DNA of 64,000 nucleotides, from the NCBI GenBank assembly GCA_023014485.1, contig JAJOZX010001727.1, positions 67,001 through 131,000 of the forward strand. The letters run 5' to 3'. Below the pieces are notes generated by a model, which did not search any database, was not told where the DNA came from, and saw only the letters and a program-made list of their open reading frames with translations. Of the stretch, positions 1 to 11,208 are shown one piece after another. This stretch comes from Bathynomus jamesi. Its lineage: Eukaryota > Arthropoda > Malacostraca > Isopoda > Cirolanidae. Both the position numbers and the translations under genes were made by a program. Numbering within the stretch: position 1 is the stretch's first letter; each line of letters opens with the position of its first letter.

Positions 1-653
1 GTTGGGAGGTAACGAAAATGGTTCACTGAGTAGGTAGGTAGTTAATCTAACAATTATTAAATTCCTTTTATGTCAATAACTGGGTGGAAGAAACCAATTG
101 GTTGCTCACCAGAGTTATTCTCCACACTAGTATTTATATACTGTGCGAGAGGAGCGTGCTCGGGAATGGAGATACATTACCGCTCAACCAACCGAGGAAT
201 AAACCAAGACAACGCTGGTGCAAGAAGCCCCGCGAAGAGGAGAACAAAGGGGGAACGAAAACGAAGAACGGGGCGAGAGGACGTACTAGCAAGTACGCTC
301 TTGACAATTACACAACCGGAGAAGGGAGAGACTCCAATAACTAAAAGTAAGTGACTAATTGAGTTTTTACACCAGTAAGTTAATCACATTAATTAAGCTG
401 GTCAGACAAGTTAGGCCTACATTGTGGCCTAAGACCCAGCATCAACTCATAGCTTAACAAAGGTGAAGGTAGATTGCCCTAACCTAATCTTGTGAGGAAT
501 CCTACTGTGGACCTCAATTTATCTGCCCGCTCTGGACCATTTCCGGAATCTCTAGGCTGACCCCTCTAGGCTAGACTGATCTACTCTATAGTTAGACTGG
601 AGATATAAGGGGTGGGTTAATTGTGGACCAATTCATACAGAGCATTTTTCGCA
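1..653 (+). repeat. 5' LTR of element A (start missing)
   Basis: Matches 6752-7407 almost base for base: two substitutions near 148-150 and three one-base indels. It ends in ...TTTTTCGCA just before the primer-binding site. By comparison with the 3' LTR about 23 bases are missing from its start. Short frames inside it (70-354 and its twin at 6821-7105) are judged non-coding. Confidence 0.95.
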
Positions 654-654
654 T

Positions 655-672
655 TGGTGGTCCGTGTGTGGG
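655..672 (+). promoter_or_regulatory. primer-binding site of element A
   Basis: TGGTGGTCCGTGTGTGG starts one base after the LTR end. The leading TGG pairs with the CCA tail of a tRNA primer. The tRNA was not identified. Confidence 0.6.
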
Positions 673-1350
673 GAATTTACAAACCTTAACCTTACTTAAC
701 AAAATTGCAAATTAGGCTAAATGGTCTAGCCTAAGCCTAAGCCTAAGCTAATCAAGCCTAATTAGGTCTACAACCTAGGGCCTAACTAGGAAACATTTAC
801 ATTTAAGGAGTCTCATTCTCTTATAAGCTTAGACCTGAGTGACATAAGTACTTGGGGGGGATTAAACAAATTTAAACTCGACTGTTTTGTCTGTGCTCTC
901 TCTTCTCTGGTAATTTCTTCTTGTCCTCTATTTCATTACGATCCCCAGTTAAACAATTTTGACTAGACATGGACAGTGCGGAATTGAAAAAGTTAAAAAG
1001 AAAAGGGGGGCAAAGTTGGGAGCTGTTACAAAGGCTGTGAACACTTTTAACAATATTACACACCAGGTAAGGAAAATTTAGAGAGTGTAATTATTAAATT
1101 GGAAATTAAAAAGAAGGAAATAATAGCCATAATGAGAGTATTTCAGAGTTAGTTGAATCCGAATGGCTGAAGAACAATTGATAGACCTTTACGCTGATGA
1201 TGATGATCAGGTAAGCTCAATTGAACAGCAAATAAGGACTACGGTCTCGTTTGACTGACTTAACACCAAAAAAACTAATTCTGATTTTAATCAAAGTAGG
1301 GCTAACCTTCAACAAAATTTAAGTGGCATGCTAACCCTGAGTCACAAGAA

Positions 1351-2621
1351 TTGAGGGCTCAGTTACCCATTTTGCTAGTACCAACATTTGAAGGGGACAC
1401 GGTACAATTCCCATCTTTCATTGACAAATTTGAGAATTTAATAGGTAATAAACCTTATATTTCAACTGTTGAAAAGTTTAGTTACTTAACTAGTTCCCTT
1501 AAAGGCCCAGCCTATAACCTAATAGCCTATTTACCAGCCGTAGGGGATTCATATGAAGTAGCTATTGATCTTTTAAAACGTAATTACATTAATAAGATTG
1601 TGATTGTATATGAATTATCTCAACAAATTTTTTGAATTTGCACCCATAAAAGATAACCATAGTGATATGGAAATTTTTTATACAAAATTAGAAGCTATTA
1701 TAGGACAACTGGTTAGCAATGAGATAAATATTAAAACTTCATCTTGGATTATACAAAGCATAGTACTTAGGTGCCTTCCTTCGAGGGTTAAAGATATTTA
1801 ATTCTAAAGACGGGAGAAAATTATCCTAATTTAGAACAAATAAGAAAACACTTCCCCAATATCCTAACTAATTACAAATTGAGAGATTTTCCAACACATA
1901 AGACCCAGACTATGGATAAACCAAAGACTGTTCCCAGAGACCAACTAGCTACAGCCAAACAGACAAACTTGATACTGTAGAATCAAATGTGACCAACTAT
2001 AATACACGACACCTACATTACAGAACTTTAATGTAACTGCTCCTCAACTTACACACCACATTGCAAATTTTGTGCAAGTAATGAACACAGTAGTACTGGG
2101 TGTGACAAATATTCAGACTTTAACCAAAGGGCTAAAAGATGTGAACAGTTGAACCTGTGTAAAAAGTGTACTGGCCAGGGACATTATAAGAAAGACTGTA
2201 AATCTAGGTTAAGATTCAAGTGTAAGTTTTGTAAAAGTTTACGACATGTCTCATCAATGTGTGATTCACCAAAGTGTCCAAACAATAGTACTCAAACTCA
2301 AAAGATACCTCCCCAAACAAAGGTAATCAAGAAATGCCACTTTCATGGGACATTCTGCTTGTTCAAACAATGTAACAAGAAACACTGAGATTCTTTTACC
2401 AACTATCTTTGGACTTAGTGAATAGTGAGGGTAGTACCACTCCAGTGAGATGTCTTATAGACTGTTGTTCTCAACAAACATTTGTTTCAAAAAATGTAGT
2501 TAATAAATTGGGTTTTGACACAACCCGAATGAACAAAACCTCAATATTGCGTCCTTTGTTAAGGATGAACTCGGACAAAAATAGCTATAAGACAAGACCT
2601 GGAACTACATTTAGAAAGTAA
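1351..2621 (+). pseudogene. BEL/Pao gag plus protease, element A (broken)
   Basis: The first frame (1351-1635) has the gag block typical of BEL/Pao, with FEGDTVQFPSFIDKFENLI and VEKFSYLTSSLKGPA, and carries on in another frame at 1604-1801. Frame 2149-2388 has CCHC-type zinc knuckles (CKKCTGQGHYKKDC and CKFCKSLRHVSSMC), the nucleic-acid-binding part of gag. Frame 2409-2621 holds a retropepsin-like segment (CLIDCCSQQTFVS); family members more often read D-S-G-S, so the active site looks changed here. Several frameshifts separate the parts, so no single polyprotein can be read. Confidence 0.85.
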
Positions 2622-2972
2622 ATTCAAGAAAATTGAAGCAGTTATTATTTCTAAAGTAGGACAAAACAAACTGGTTATACCCAAACTAGAACAAACCATA
2701 AATCATTTGGGAAAACACTACAAAATAGCTGATAGACATATCACTAACAACAGTAGCTAACATTGAAATGCTAATAGGGGCAGATTATATTAATCTTATT
2801 CATAAGGGCATAGTAGAGATAGGTAATGGTATAGCTATTCAGACTCCATCAGGGATAGCCCTTTGGGTGACCTATCAGAATACAACCTAGACCTAAACCA
2901 AAACAGCTCATGACCAACAAATACTATGTGCCTCAACTCAGTCCTACATAACACTGTAAGAATAGCAACACT

Positions 2973-3950
2973 TTGAATAATATTATCTCAACTGAGAACA
3001 TTAATTCATCATTATCAAATGAAACTTTGGATGAGGCAATTCAAACTTTATGGTTGCTAGAATCTGTGGGTATACATGACACAAATAAAACTTCAGAAGA
3101 TCAGTTAATGGTAGAAAGATTTGAAGACACCATTCAGTGCAAAGACAATAGTTATTTTGTAGTTACCTTGGAAAATAAATTGTCCAACTTTAAGAGACAA
3201 TCTCAAAGTAGCTAAAGGACATTTATATAAAGTAATGAAAAAACTCAAACAAGATAATAATGTAAAAATATATAATAATGTCTTCAAAGAACAGCTACAG
3301 AAAGGCTTCATTGAAGAAGTAACAAATAACCCTTTTAAAAAAGATGGTTGTCATTATTTAACCCACAGGGGGTTTATCGACAAGATGCCCCAACAACAAA
3401 ACTCAGAGTAGTATATAACTGTAGCCTCAAAGACAGTGATAAACACAGTTTGAATGATTGCTTGATTGAGGGTCCTAATCTCATTTCTGACCTTGTGAAG
3501 ATCTTACTGAGGTTCAGGTTAGACAAATATGCCGTACAAAGTGACATTTCAAAGGCATTTTTGAGAATAAATCTTAAAAATGAATATGATAAGAACCAAC
3601 TTAGGTTCTTATGGTTCAAGGATCCATTTGATTTGAATAAAGGGTTCATAACCTATAGATTTAATGTTGTGTTGTTTGGAGCCAATTGCTCACCTAGCCT
3701 ATTAGCATTGACAATTAGACATCATTTAAACCAGTTTAATAACTCTCTAACATTGAACTTCCTTAAGGAACATTTTTACGTAGACAATCTAATAGGCTCA
3801 ACGACAACAAAATCTGAATTATCTGAAGTCTATGAACACTCTCAAAACATTATGCAACAAGGTAACTTTGAACTTAGAGAGTGGATTTCAAATGATGAGG
3901 ATTTAAACAAAAAGATTGAAAGGATAATAATGGTCTTACTGAGCCATTAG
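2973..3950 (+). pseudogene. BEL/Pao reverse transcriptase, element A (broken)
   Basis: The region before the polymerase (LWLLESVGI at 2973-3215) is followed by the polymerase core at 3348-3950: LRVVYNCSLKDSDKHSLNDC, then SDISKAFLRI, VVLFGANCSP and the catalytic box FYVDNLIG. The usual box is YVDD; here the second Asp is Asn, which alone would be expected to impair polymerisation. A frameshift around 3215-3348 separates the two parts, and the fragment from 3950 to 4250 (connection domain) is also out of frame. Confidence 0.9.
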
Positions 3951-4254
3951 ACAGAGTTAAAACTTTAGGTATGAACTGGTATTTGGATGCAACTTCTAAC
4001 AGTCATGATTCAATCTGTACTAAAGGTTTTAAACTTGATGAGGAAGCAAATACTAAAAGACAAATATTATCAGAGGCTTCCAAAATTTTGATCCTATGGG
4101 TCTATTCCTGCCTTCAACAATAAAATCAAAGATTCTCCTCCAAGAAATTTGGAGGACAAATGTTGGGTGGGATGATCCAATAACAAATGAAATCAAAATC
4201 TTGGAAGAAGTTAGCTACTGATTTAACAAAAGTGCAGAACATTAAAATTCAAAG

Positions 4255-4725
4255 GTGCTGTGGTTTAGGGATAAGCCCCAGAGACTTCATGTGTTTGCTG
4301 ATGCAAGCACACAAGCTTATGGGTGCTGTGCGTATCTTGTAAGCCCTACAGAAAGTCATCTAATTTATGCAAAAGGGAAAGTTGCACCTCTCAAACCTAC
4401 CCGAACCATACCTCAATTGGAACTATTGGCTGCTACATTAGCCATTAAAACCATTTCATTGCTTAAGGATGCTTACTATGATGTGTTTTTAACTCATATC
4501 CACGTCTGGCTTGACAGTCAGATTTGTCTTGCCTGGATACGGAATGATAGCATTAATAGTAAGAATATCTTTGTAAGAAATAGGCTAAAAGAAATAGCTG
4601 ACGCTAATGAAAGCCTACAAGTAAACTTTCACTATGTTCCAACTAAACAGAATCCAGCAGACTTTCTGACCAGAGGTTTATCCTACAAGTTGTTGAAGTC
4701 AAACAAACTTGGTTATGGGACCTAA
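4255..4725 (+). pseudogene. BEL/Pao RNase H, element A
   Basis: RNase H fold with the expected acidic residues: [14 protein letters not shown] (first Asp), [11 protein letters not shown] (Glu), [12 protein letters not shown] (Asp) and NPADFLTRG near the end. It would degrade the RNA strand of the replication hybrid. It overlaps the next frame by 17 bases, which implies a frameshift from the original polyprotein. Confidence 0.9.
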
Positions 4726-6492
4726 GTGGCTCTGTAATACAGACCAATGGCCTGTGGAACAAGTTAACTTGACATTAAATTTAATCTTTTCAAATGAAAA
4801 GGTTGAACCAATCACTAATTATGAACAGTATTCTGATTTCAACAAACTTGTCAAGGTGACAGCCTACTGTTTGAGGTTTGCTCATAACTGTTTAGCTACA
4901 ATTAACAAACAGCTAAATAAAAATAATCATAATTATACAGAGGTTGCAACCCAATACTGGATAGGCCAAGCACAACAAAAAGAGTACAATAAAGAGTTAG
5001 AATTCTTAACTAATGGGAAACAAACAAAAGAACCTGTACCATCAGTAGTTGTGGATCTAAACTTGTTCAGAGGTGAGGAAGGCCTTCTAAGGTGTAAAGG
5101 GAGATTAGACAAATCAAAACTGTCATACAAAAGCAAAAATCCAATCCTTTTACCTAGATTTAGCTATTTGACAACATTAATCATCAGAAAAACACAATGA
5201 TGTATATCATATGGGGGTACCACAGACACTAACTACATTAAGAAAAACTTATTGGATACCCAAGGGAAGGATCACTGTTAAAACAGTCCTGAGTGAGTGT
5301 GTCACATGTAGGCGTATTCATGCTAGGCCCTATAGGAAACCAAATCCTCCTGCTTTGCCAGAGGAGAGGGTTACTCTCAACAGACCCTTTGAGACTGTAG
5401 GCATTGACTATACAGGAGTATTGACTGTAGGGGTGGGTGACACTGAACAAAAAATGTACATTGTACTGTTTACATGTGCTGCCTCACGAGCTGTTTATAT
5501 GGATGTTGTGAAGGACCTTACAGCAGAATCTTTTGTTGCTGTCTTTAAGAGATTCTGTGCACGACATTCAGTACCAAAGACAGTTTGGACTGACAATGCT
5601 GCATATTTCAAAGCTGGTGAACAAGTCATCACGACTTGTTAAGCAATGAAATCACACAATTATATATACAAAATTCAAACATAAAGTGGAAGTATATTCG
5701 GTTTCCTCTCCTTGGTATGGTTCTATCTGGGAGAGGAATATACAAACAGTAAAGAATTGCTTGAAGAAGCAATTGGCAAAAAAACAGATACACTTATTTG
5801 GGTTACTCACTTTCCTGGCTGAGATTGAGAACATCATTAACAATAGACCACTCACTTATGTGAGTGACAACATTAATGACCCAGAACCATTAACTCCAAA
5901 TCATTTGATTCGGGGAGAACAAGTTAGTCTCCTGCCGGACTACAATATAGACTCTTCAGAAGACCCAAACTGGACTCAACGACATGATGAGCTCCAGACT
6001 AAGTTACAACATTTAACTAGAGTTAAAGCTCATTTCATTAAACAGTGGAAAACTGAGTACTTGATGGGTCTAAGGGAGAGACATAAACAAATGACTAAGA
6101 AGGATTGGTCTGACACAATTAAGGTAGGGGACCTTGTTCTCATACATGACAGTACTCCAAGACAATACTGGCCTCTGGCTAGAGTTTCAGAACTCAGACC
6201 AGGGGCAGACGGGGTAACAAGAGTGGTCAAATTAAGGACTTCAACGGGTGACACAACAAGAGACATTTCTCTTTTGTACCCTTTAGAGTCTGGACCCAAA
6301 ACAATGGACTTTGGAGAACCTTCTCCACTGACAGTAACAACTGGAGACACTGAACTTCCAGTAACTATTCATTTGACAGTAGGAGTGGTAACGCATCCTA
6401 CTACAACATTGACAGACACAAGACCTCAGCGACAAACAGCATTAAAGGCGCGACTATTTTTACAACAAAAAATAGATGCTGGGGAATTGTAA
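4709..6492 (+). pseudogene. BEL/Pao integrase, element A (three frames)
   Basis: Frame 4709-5200 holds the RNase H/integrase linker (ATQYWIGQAQQKEY). Frame 5211-5642 has the zinc-binding end CVTCRRIHARPYRKP and the core with GIDYTGVL (first catalytic Asp) and WTDNAAYF (second Asp). Frame 5686-6492 continues with SVSSPWYGSIWERNIQTVK (catalytic Glu region), NNRPLTYVSD, EPLTPNHLIRG and a C-terminal DNA-binding segment with VGDLVLIHD. The breaks near 5200 and 5642 are frame disruptions. No frame follows before the 3' LTR. Confidence 0.9.
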
Positions 6493-6728
6493 TTTTATCT
6501 TCTAACTTTCATTTTTTCTTTTCTTATGGTAAAGACCATAGACAGTTTCATCCTATGGATGTATATTTTCTCTTCTAATTAAATGCTACACCTTCTCCAT
6601 GAGAAGGTGAGGATAGGCACTGTTAATCAGATTAACAGGCATTTACAGTTAAATAGTTAGCTAGTCTACACTCAGACAAAAATTGGTGACAATGACACCA
6701 AAATTTTTATCTCCCGGGGCCCCCAGTA

Positions 6729-7407
6729 TATGGAAAACTGATGAGTGGGTAGTTGGGAGGTAACGAAAATGGTTCACTGAGTAGGTAGGTAGTTAATCTA
6801 ACAATTATTAAATTCCTTTTATGTCAATAACTGGGTGGAAGAAACCAATTGGTTGCTCACCAGAGTTATTCTCCACACTAGTATTTATATACTGTGTGGG
6901 AGGAGCGTGCTCGGGAATGGAGATACATTACCGCTCAACCAACCGAGGAATAAACCAAGACAACGCTGGTGCAAGAAGCCCCGCGAAGAGGAGAACAAAG
7001 GGGGAACGAAAACGAAGAACGGGGCGAGAGGACGTACTAGCAAGTACGCTCTTGACAATTACACAACCGGAGAAGGGAGAGACTCCAATAACTAAAAGTA
7101 AGTGACTAATTGAGTTTTTACACCAGTAAGTTAATCACATTAAATTAAGCTGGGTCAGACAAGTTAGGCCTACATTGTGGCCTAAGACCCAGCATCAACT
7201 CATAGCTTAACAAAGGTGAAGGTAGATTGCCCTAACCTAATCTTGTGAGGAATCCTACTGTGGACCTCAATTTATCTGCCCGCTCTGGACCATTTCCGGA
7301 ATCTCTAGGCTGACCCCTCTAGGCTAGACTTGATCTACTCTATAGTTAGACTGGAGATATAAGGGGTGGGTTAATTGTGGACCAATTCATACAGAGCATT
7401 TTTCGCA
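6729..7407 (+). repeat. 3' LTR of element A
   Basis: It starts TATGGAAAAC right after a purine/G-rich stretch (CCCGGGGCCCCCAG) that is the likely polypurine tract, and ends TTTTTCGCA. The TATGG start is supported by the solo LTR of the same family, whose CTTTA target duplication fixes its ends. The flank after it begins GTGTC, the expected 5-bp target duplication; its partner lies outside the window. Confidence 0.9.
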
Positions 7408-7792
7408 GTGTCATATAGGTTAATTTAGAAACGAAAATGTGTTTTAAAACATTTTACTGATCAAAAAAAACGTCATAACTCTCTCTACAAAGCGAAATTA
7501 AAATTTATTGTATTTCGTAGGAAACTGCCAGTCCGCCATTTTGAATTTCATTTTTGGGGGTGTTCCCGGGGTCCAATTTTGTCGGATTTTGGATATGTTA
7601 TTCTGCAATGGTTCCTGAGCTGGAAACAGTTTAGAAAGCTTCTGAAGCAATTTTGCCCAGGTTGAAGCTATTTTTGTTCTAGATTGCCTGGACTAATCAC
7701 TCTATATTTCAGGGAGAATATTAATGTGTCTGTCAGCAATCAGATTTATAATTAGTTTGAATATTTTAACATCCATCAGATGCCTTGTTGTA

Positions 7793-7844
<52 letters not shown>
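7408..7844. other. unassigned spacer with (TA)n tract
   Basis: About 390 bases with no recognisable gene, then a pure (AT)n tract at about 7795-7844 that provided the TA target for the mariner-type element. Confidence 0.6.
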
Positions 7845-7846
<2 letters not shown>

Positions 7847-8979
7847 GGTGGCACAAAAAAACTTTACTTAATTGAAAGTTTAATAACTGCAACAATTCAA
7901 AACTTATCCGATTGAGATTTTGCACACATTAACAGATGCATATAATCTATAATTGCTGGAATTTTCAAATATGTAGGTTCTATAGTTTTGTTACAGTGAA
8001 CAATTTAAAAGCATATGTCTAAAAATAGCATGCCTGGTGTGCATCTGACACGTACGTGCGCTAGCATAGGCTAAACCTAATGTAGCGTAGTATGACACGC
8101 GCGCTGGCGTAGGCTAAACCTAATGTGAATTTGCTTTCTTTTATTTTCCCGCTAAAACCCCGCCAGCATGACGTTAAGTAAAAGTGATAAAGCCATCATA
8201 GAAGCATGTGTCAAGGAAAAAGGACATTCCTCCCTCCAGGCTTTATCATGAAACCTCACGATTCAGCAGAAAAGTAATGGTATCGGCGGGAATTTCATGG
8301 AAGGGGAAAACACGAATTCATTTTATTGCCACAAACGAAACTAAAGTTAACTCTGAGCGCTACATCAACCTGTTAGATAATGGGTTACTTCCTGATTGTC
8401 GTCAGCTGTATCCTGATGAGGCCTACATTTTCCAGCAAGATGGGGCACCCGCCCATACAAGCCGAGCGACCCAAAATCATCTAGAGCAAGAGACCCCTAA
8501 TTTCATCAAAAAGGATAAATGGCCGCCTCAGTCTCCTGACTGTAATCCGATGGACTATTCAGTATGGGATTCCCTCATGGTGAAGGTTTACGGCAGCCAG
8601 AAAGACAAATTCACCGAAGATGAACTTAAGGAGAAAATCAGTAGAGCATGGGAGGATATCACCTTAGATGAGGTTCGAAAGTGCATCTCCTCGTGGAAGA
8701 AGCGATTGAGGGCAGTTTACCAACAGGGAGGTGGTCACATTGACCATTTGTTTAAGTAAATTTTGTTAAGTTCAAATTCATTTTCTTCGGCATGCTATTT
8801 TTAGACATATGCTTTTAAATTGTTCACTGTAACAAAACTATAGAACCTACATATTTGAAAATTCCAGCAATTATAGATTATAACCATCTGTTAATGTGTG
8901 CCAAAGCTCAATCGCATAAGTTTTGAATTGTTGCAGTTATTAAACTTTGAATTAAGTAAAGTTTTTTTGTGGCCACCCG
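7845..8979 (+). mobile_element. Tc1/mariner-type element with ~190-bp TIRs
   Basis: The left terminus CGGGTGGCACAAAAAAAC (7845-8033) and the right terminus (8791-8979) are inverted repeats of about 190 bp with few differences, much longer than usual for the superfamily. Both ends abut TA repeats, as expected for a TA target. Between them lies a deleted transposase. The element could be moved only in trans. Confidence 0.92.
8168..8759 (+). pseudogene. mariner-type transposase, internally deleted
   Basis: An ATG at 8168 opens a frame reading MTLSKSDKAIIEACVKEKG, the start of the DNA-binding helix-turn-helix, but it stops at about 8251. The rest is in another frame: VMVSAGISWKGKTRIHF, then FQQDGAPAHTS (second catalytic Asp) and WPPQSPDCNPMDYSVWD (third). 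The last two acidic residues are 37 residues apart, a DD37D-like spacing as in the maT clade. Most of the helix-turn-helix region and the first catalytic Asp region are gone, so a deletion of several hundred bases near 8220-8260 best explains it. Confidence 0.9.
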
Positions 8980-9375
8980 ATATATATATGGGCTACGTCG
9001 TGGCTAATGTCGTAACACCGCTTCCCAGAAATCAGCGAAGTTAAGTGACATTGGGTCTGGATAGTAGTTGGATGGGAGATCGTCCTTTGCGCCCAGATTA
9101 TGTAGCGACCCATGGTTCGGATCCCATGTAAAGCTTTAGGGGAAATTATTTATATTAAGGTCTCCACCAAGTTGACAATACTGGCTATTATCAAACGTTT
9201 CAGCATAACTTTAGGAGTCTAATGGTATATGTTATTATTTGCGCAATTGCGTATTTATAATGTCATAGGCTTTTAAAAAAATTATTTTTTTAACTCCATT
9301 TTGGTCATAATTTTTTGAATGACGTCATCATAAGTGTATCTACTTGGGTGGAAAAATCACATTTGACTACAAAAA

Positions 9376-9606
9376 ATGAGGTATGCTGCTACAGTGTTTT
9401 CCATTTTCTTCATTAGTTGGTTTTCCAATATGGTGTGTGAAGGATGTGAAATGTATTTCGAAGATGTGATTATAGATATTAACAATATTGATAATTCTGC
9501 TGTAGAGATTTTTGTCAAACATGGTGTGTTACAGTCGTCTTTTAAATGTAGAAAGTATATATCTGAGTGTTCCTACGATGAATCCATTGATATTAGGGTT
9601 AGGTAA
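9376..9606 (+). other. short frame with signal-like start inside the DNA transposon
   Basis: A 76-codon frame begins MRYAATVFSIFFISWFSNMV, which looks like a secretion signal, and continues with Cys- and Asp-rich sequence. It runs into a GGTAAGT that would make a good splice donor and then the TTAGG-like tract. It might be a captured first exon, or chance. No family was recognised. Confidence 0.25.
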
Positions 9607-9660
9607 GTTAGGTTAGGTAGGATAGGTTAGGTAGGTAGGTTAGGTTAGGTTAGGTAGGTT
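9595..9660 (+). repeat. TTAGG-like interstitial tract
   Basis: About ten degenerate units of TTAGG/TAGG (GGTTAGGTAGGTTAGG and variants). TTAGG is the arthropod telomere motif. Here it sits inside a small DNA transposon, so it is not a chromosome end. Confidence 0.8.
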
Positions 9661-9969
9661 CTCTAGCAATTTGGACACTGGAATGCATTTTTCTAGTAGT
9701 ATTTGATGTGCAATGTTAAAATCTGGCCTTCATTTTATGGGGAAATGAACCAAAATATGTTAAAACTTTGAAGTCTCATAACTTTTGATTGGTTCATTTC
9801 CGCATAAAATGAAGGCCAGATTTGAACAAAGCACATCATACACTACTAGGAAAATGTATGTTGGCATCAAAATTGGGTGGAGACCCTAATGTAAATATTT
9901 ACCGCTTTAGGTCCCCTCCGTCATATGACCTTAGACGTTACGAAGGAGGTTAAACAACCCCTATTACAG

Positions 9970-9970
<1 letters not shown>

Positions 9971-10000
<30 letters not shown>

Positions 10001-10619
10001 TTACACGTATCATTTACATTTTTTGGTGTGAATTAATACCAACTTTGTTCATTTTCATGTTTTATTACAGATTTCATATTTATCATACAGAATAGATAAA
10101 AATATCATATCATCCTTACTATATTTATACAAAATACTTTCCCATATGGACTGATACATGGAACAGAACAGAATGGGCAATTTCTGCTTGTCATTGCTAA
10201 CCCATAGTCACACACAGGGCTCCTTTCTATAATCCATTATAAAATATATGTTAACTAAAAAAAAAGGAATTTAATAAAAAACCCTTATATATGATTTCTG
10301 TTAACATTTATTACGTTTTTCATATTAAAATTGTCATATTTAAAAAGTGAGGAATTATTCCGCATTGACGTAGAATGAGGTCCGCCAGTTCCACGTCCGT
10401 CGACGATGTGCAATTGTTTTCCGCACAAGCAGACAAAATTCCTCAAAATGGCAGCCTTGGTTACTGGTTGTATGTTGATTAGCTGACTTGAGTTTGATGT
10501 TTACCTTTTTCCTACGCAAAAATCTGACCAAGTCCGTGGGCAGATTCTGTCACTCAGTGACTCTTGACGCCATTCCCAAAACCAGAGTCACTGCTCCCCC
10601 GTTTTCTTTTTACGTATAT

Positions 10620-10657
<38 letters not shown>
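9971..10657. other. unassigned spacer with (TA)n tracts
   Basis: (TA)n at about 9979-10002 and 10613-10657. Nothing codes in between. Confidence 0.6.
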
Positions 10658-11208
10658 ACAAACAAAACAAAACATCTTTATTGCGGATCATTCACAATCC
10701 ATAGCCACTTAATCTAACATCCAAGTACAATCTTAAGTATTATACACTGAACTTAATACAAAAATAAGGTCAACATAGCCACTTAACCTAGCATACTGGC
10801 ATACTGTTTGATTAATTATCTGGCAATTTTATGTATATTGTTATTACACGAGACATCATTAACTAAAAAAGATCATTTGTATGCGTAGGAGAAAATAATT
10901 GTAGCTTAATGAAGAAATCAGAGAAATTATGAAAATAAAAGAGTTTAATTAAAATGCTGATGAATTATGGGAAGCTAAGTTCGGATATGATTTTGTGGAA
11001 AATATATTTTAAATTATTAATTATACAACAAACAAAACATATTTGTTGCGGATCATTCACAATCCATAACCATTTAACCTAACATACAAGTACAATCTTA
11101 GTAATACAAAAATAAGACCAACATAGCCACTTAACATACAAGTACAAAAATAAGGCCAGCATAGCCATTTAACCCAACATACAATATGCATATATAATCT
11201 TTGCTACA

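Larger units (their letters stand above)
1..7407 (+). mobile_element. BEL/Pao LTR retrotransposon, element A
   Basis: A full-length element whose 5' LTR is cut by the window start. Two direct LTRs flank a primer-binding site, gag with zinc knuckles, protease, reverse transcriptase, RNase H and integrase, in the order usual for BEL/Pao. No env-like reading frame is seen. The coding region is split into about ten frames by stops and frameshifts, so it is not autonomous, although the LTRs differ by only about five changes. A diverged solo LTR of the same family lies on the minus strand at 15106-26798. Confidence 0.95.
9141..9903. mobile_element. DNA transposon with 8-bp TSD inside the 5S SINE
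   Basis: GCTTTAGG is duplicated at 9133-9140 and 9904-9911. The termini are inverted repeats of about 28 bp (left ...AAGGTCTCCACC, right GGTGGAGACCC...). A second, internal inverted repeat with ~75-bp arms runs from about 9682 to 9850. No transposase is visible. The superfamily is unsettled: the 8-bp duplication fits hAT or MULE, but the GG start fits neither well. Confidence 0.85.
8990..9970 (+). mobile_element. 5S-rRNA-derived SINE, split by a later insertion
   Basis: 8990-9140 resembles 5S rRNA, including its internal promoter region: ATCAGCGAAGTTAAGTGACA and AGTAGTTGGATGGGAGATCG. The 3' part (TCCCCTCCGTCATATGACC to GGTTAAACAACCCC, then poly-A) is at 9904-9970. A 763-bp DNA element sits in between. 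The same head and tail occur at 33028-33248, 35349-35510, 38762-39342 and 55322-55492, so this is a family and not a 5S gene. It lacks a proper 5S 3' end and terminator. Confidence 0.9.

Noticed and set aside
70..354. Open frames inside the element A LTRs (also at 6821-7105)
   Set aside because: Present only because the LTRs are copied; no conserved domain, and two overlapping frames are equally open.
8990..9130. A genuine 5S rRNA gene
   Set aside because: The 3' part of 5S is replaced by a tail shared with four other copies, and the terminator is missing; it is a SINE.
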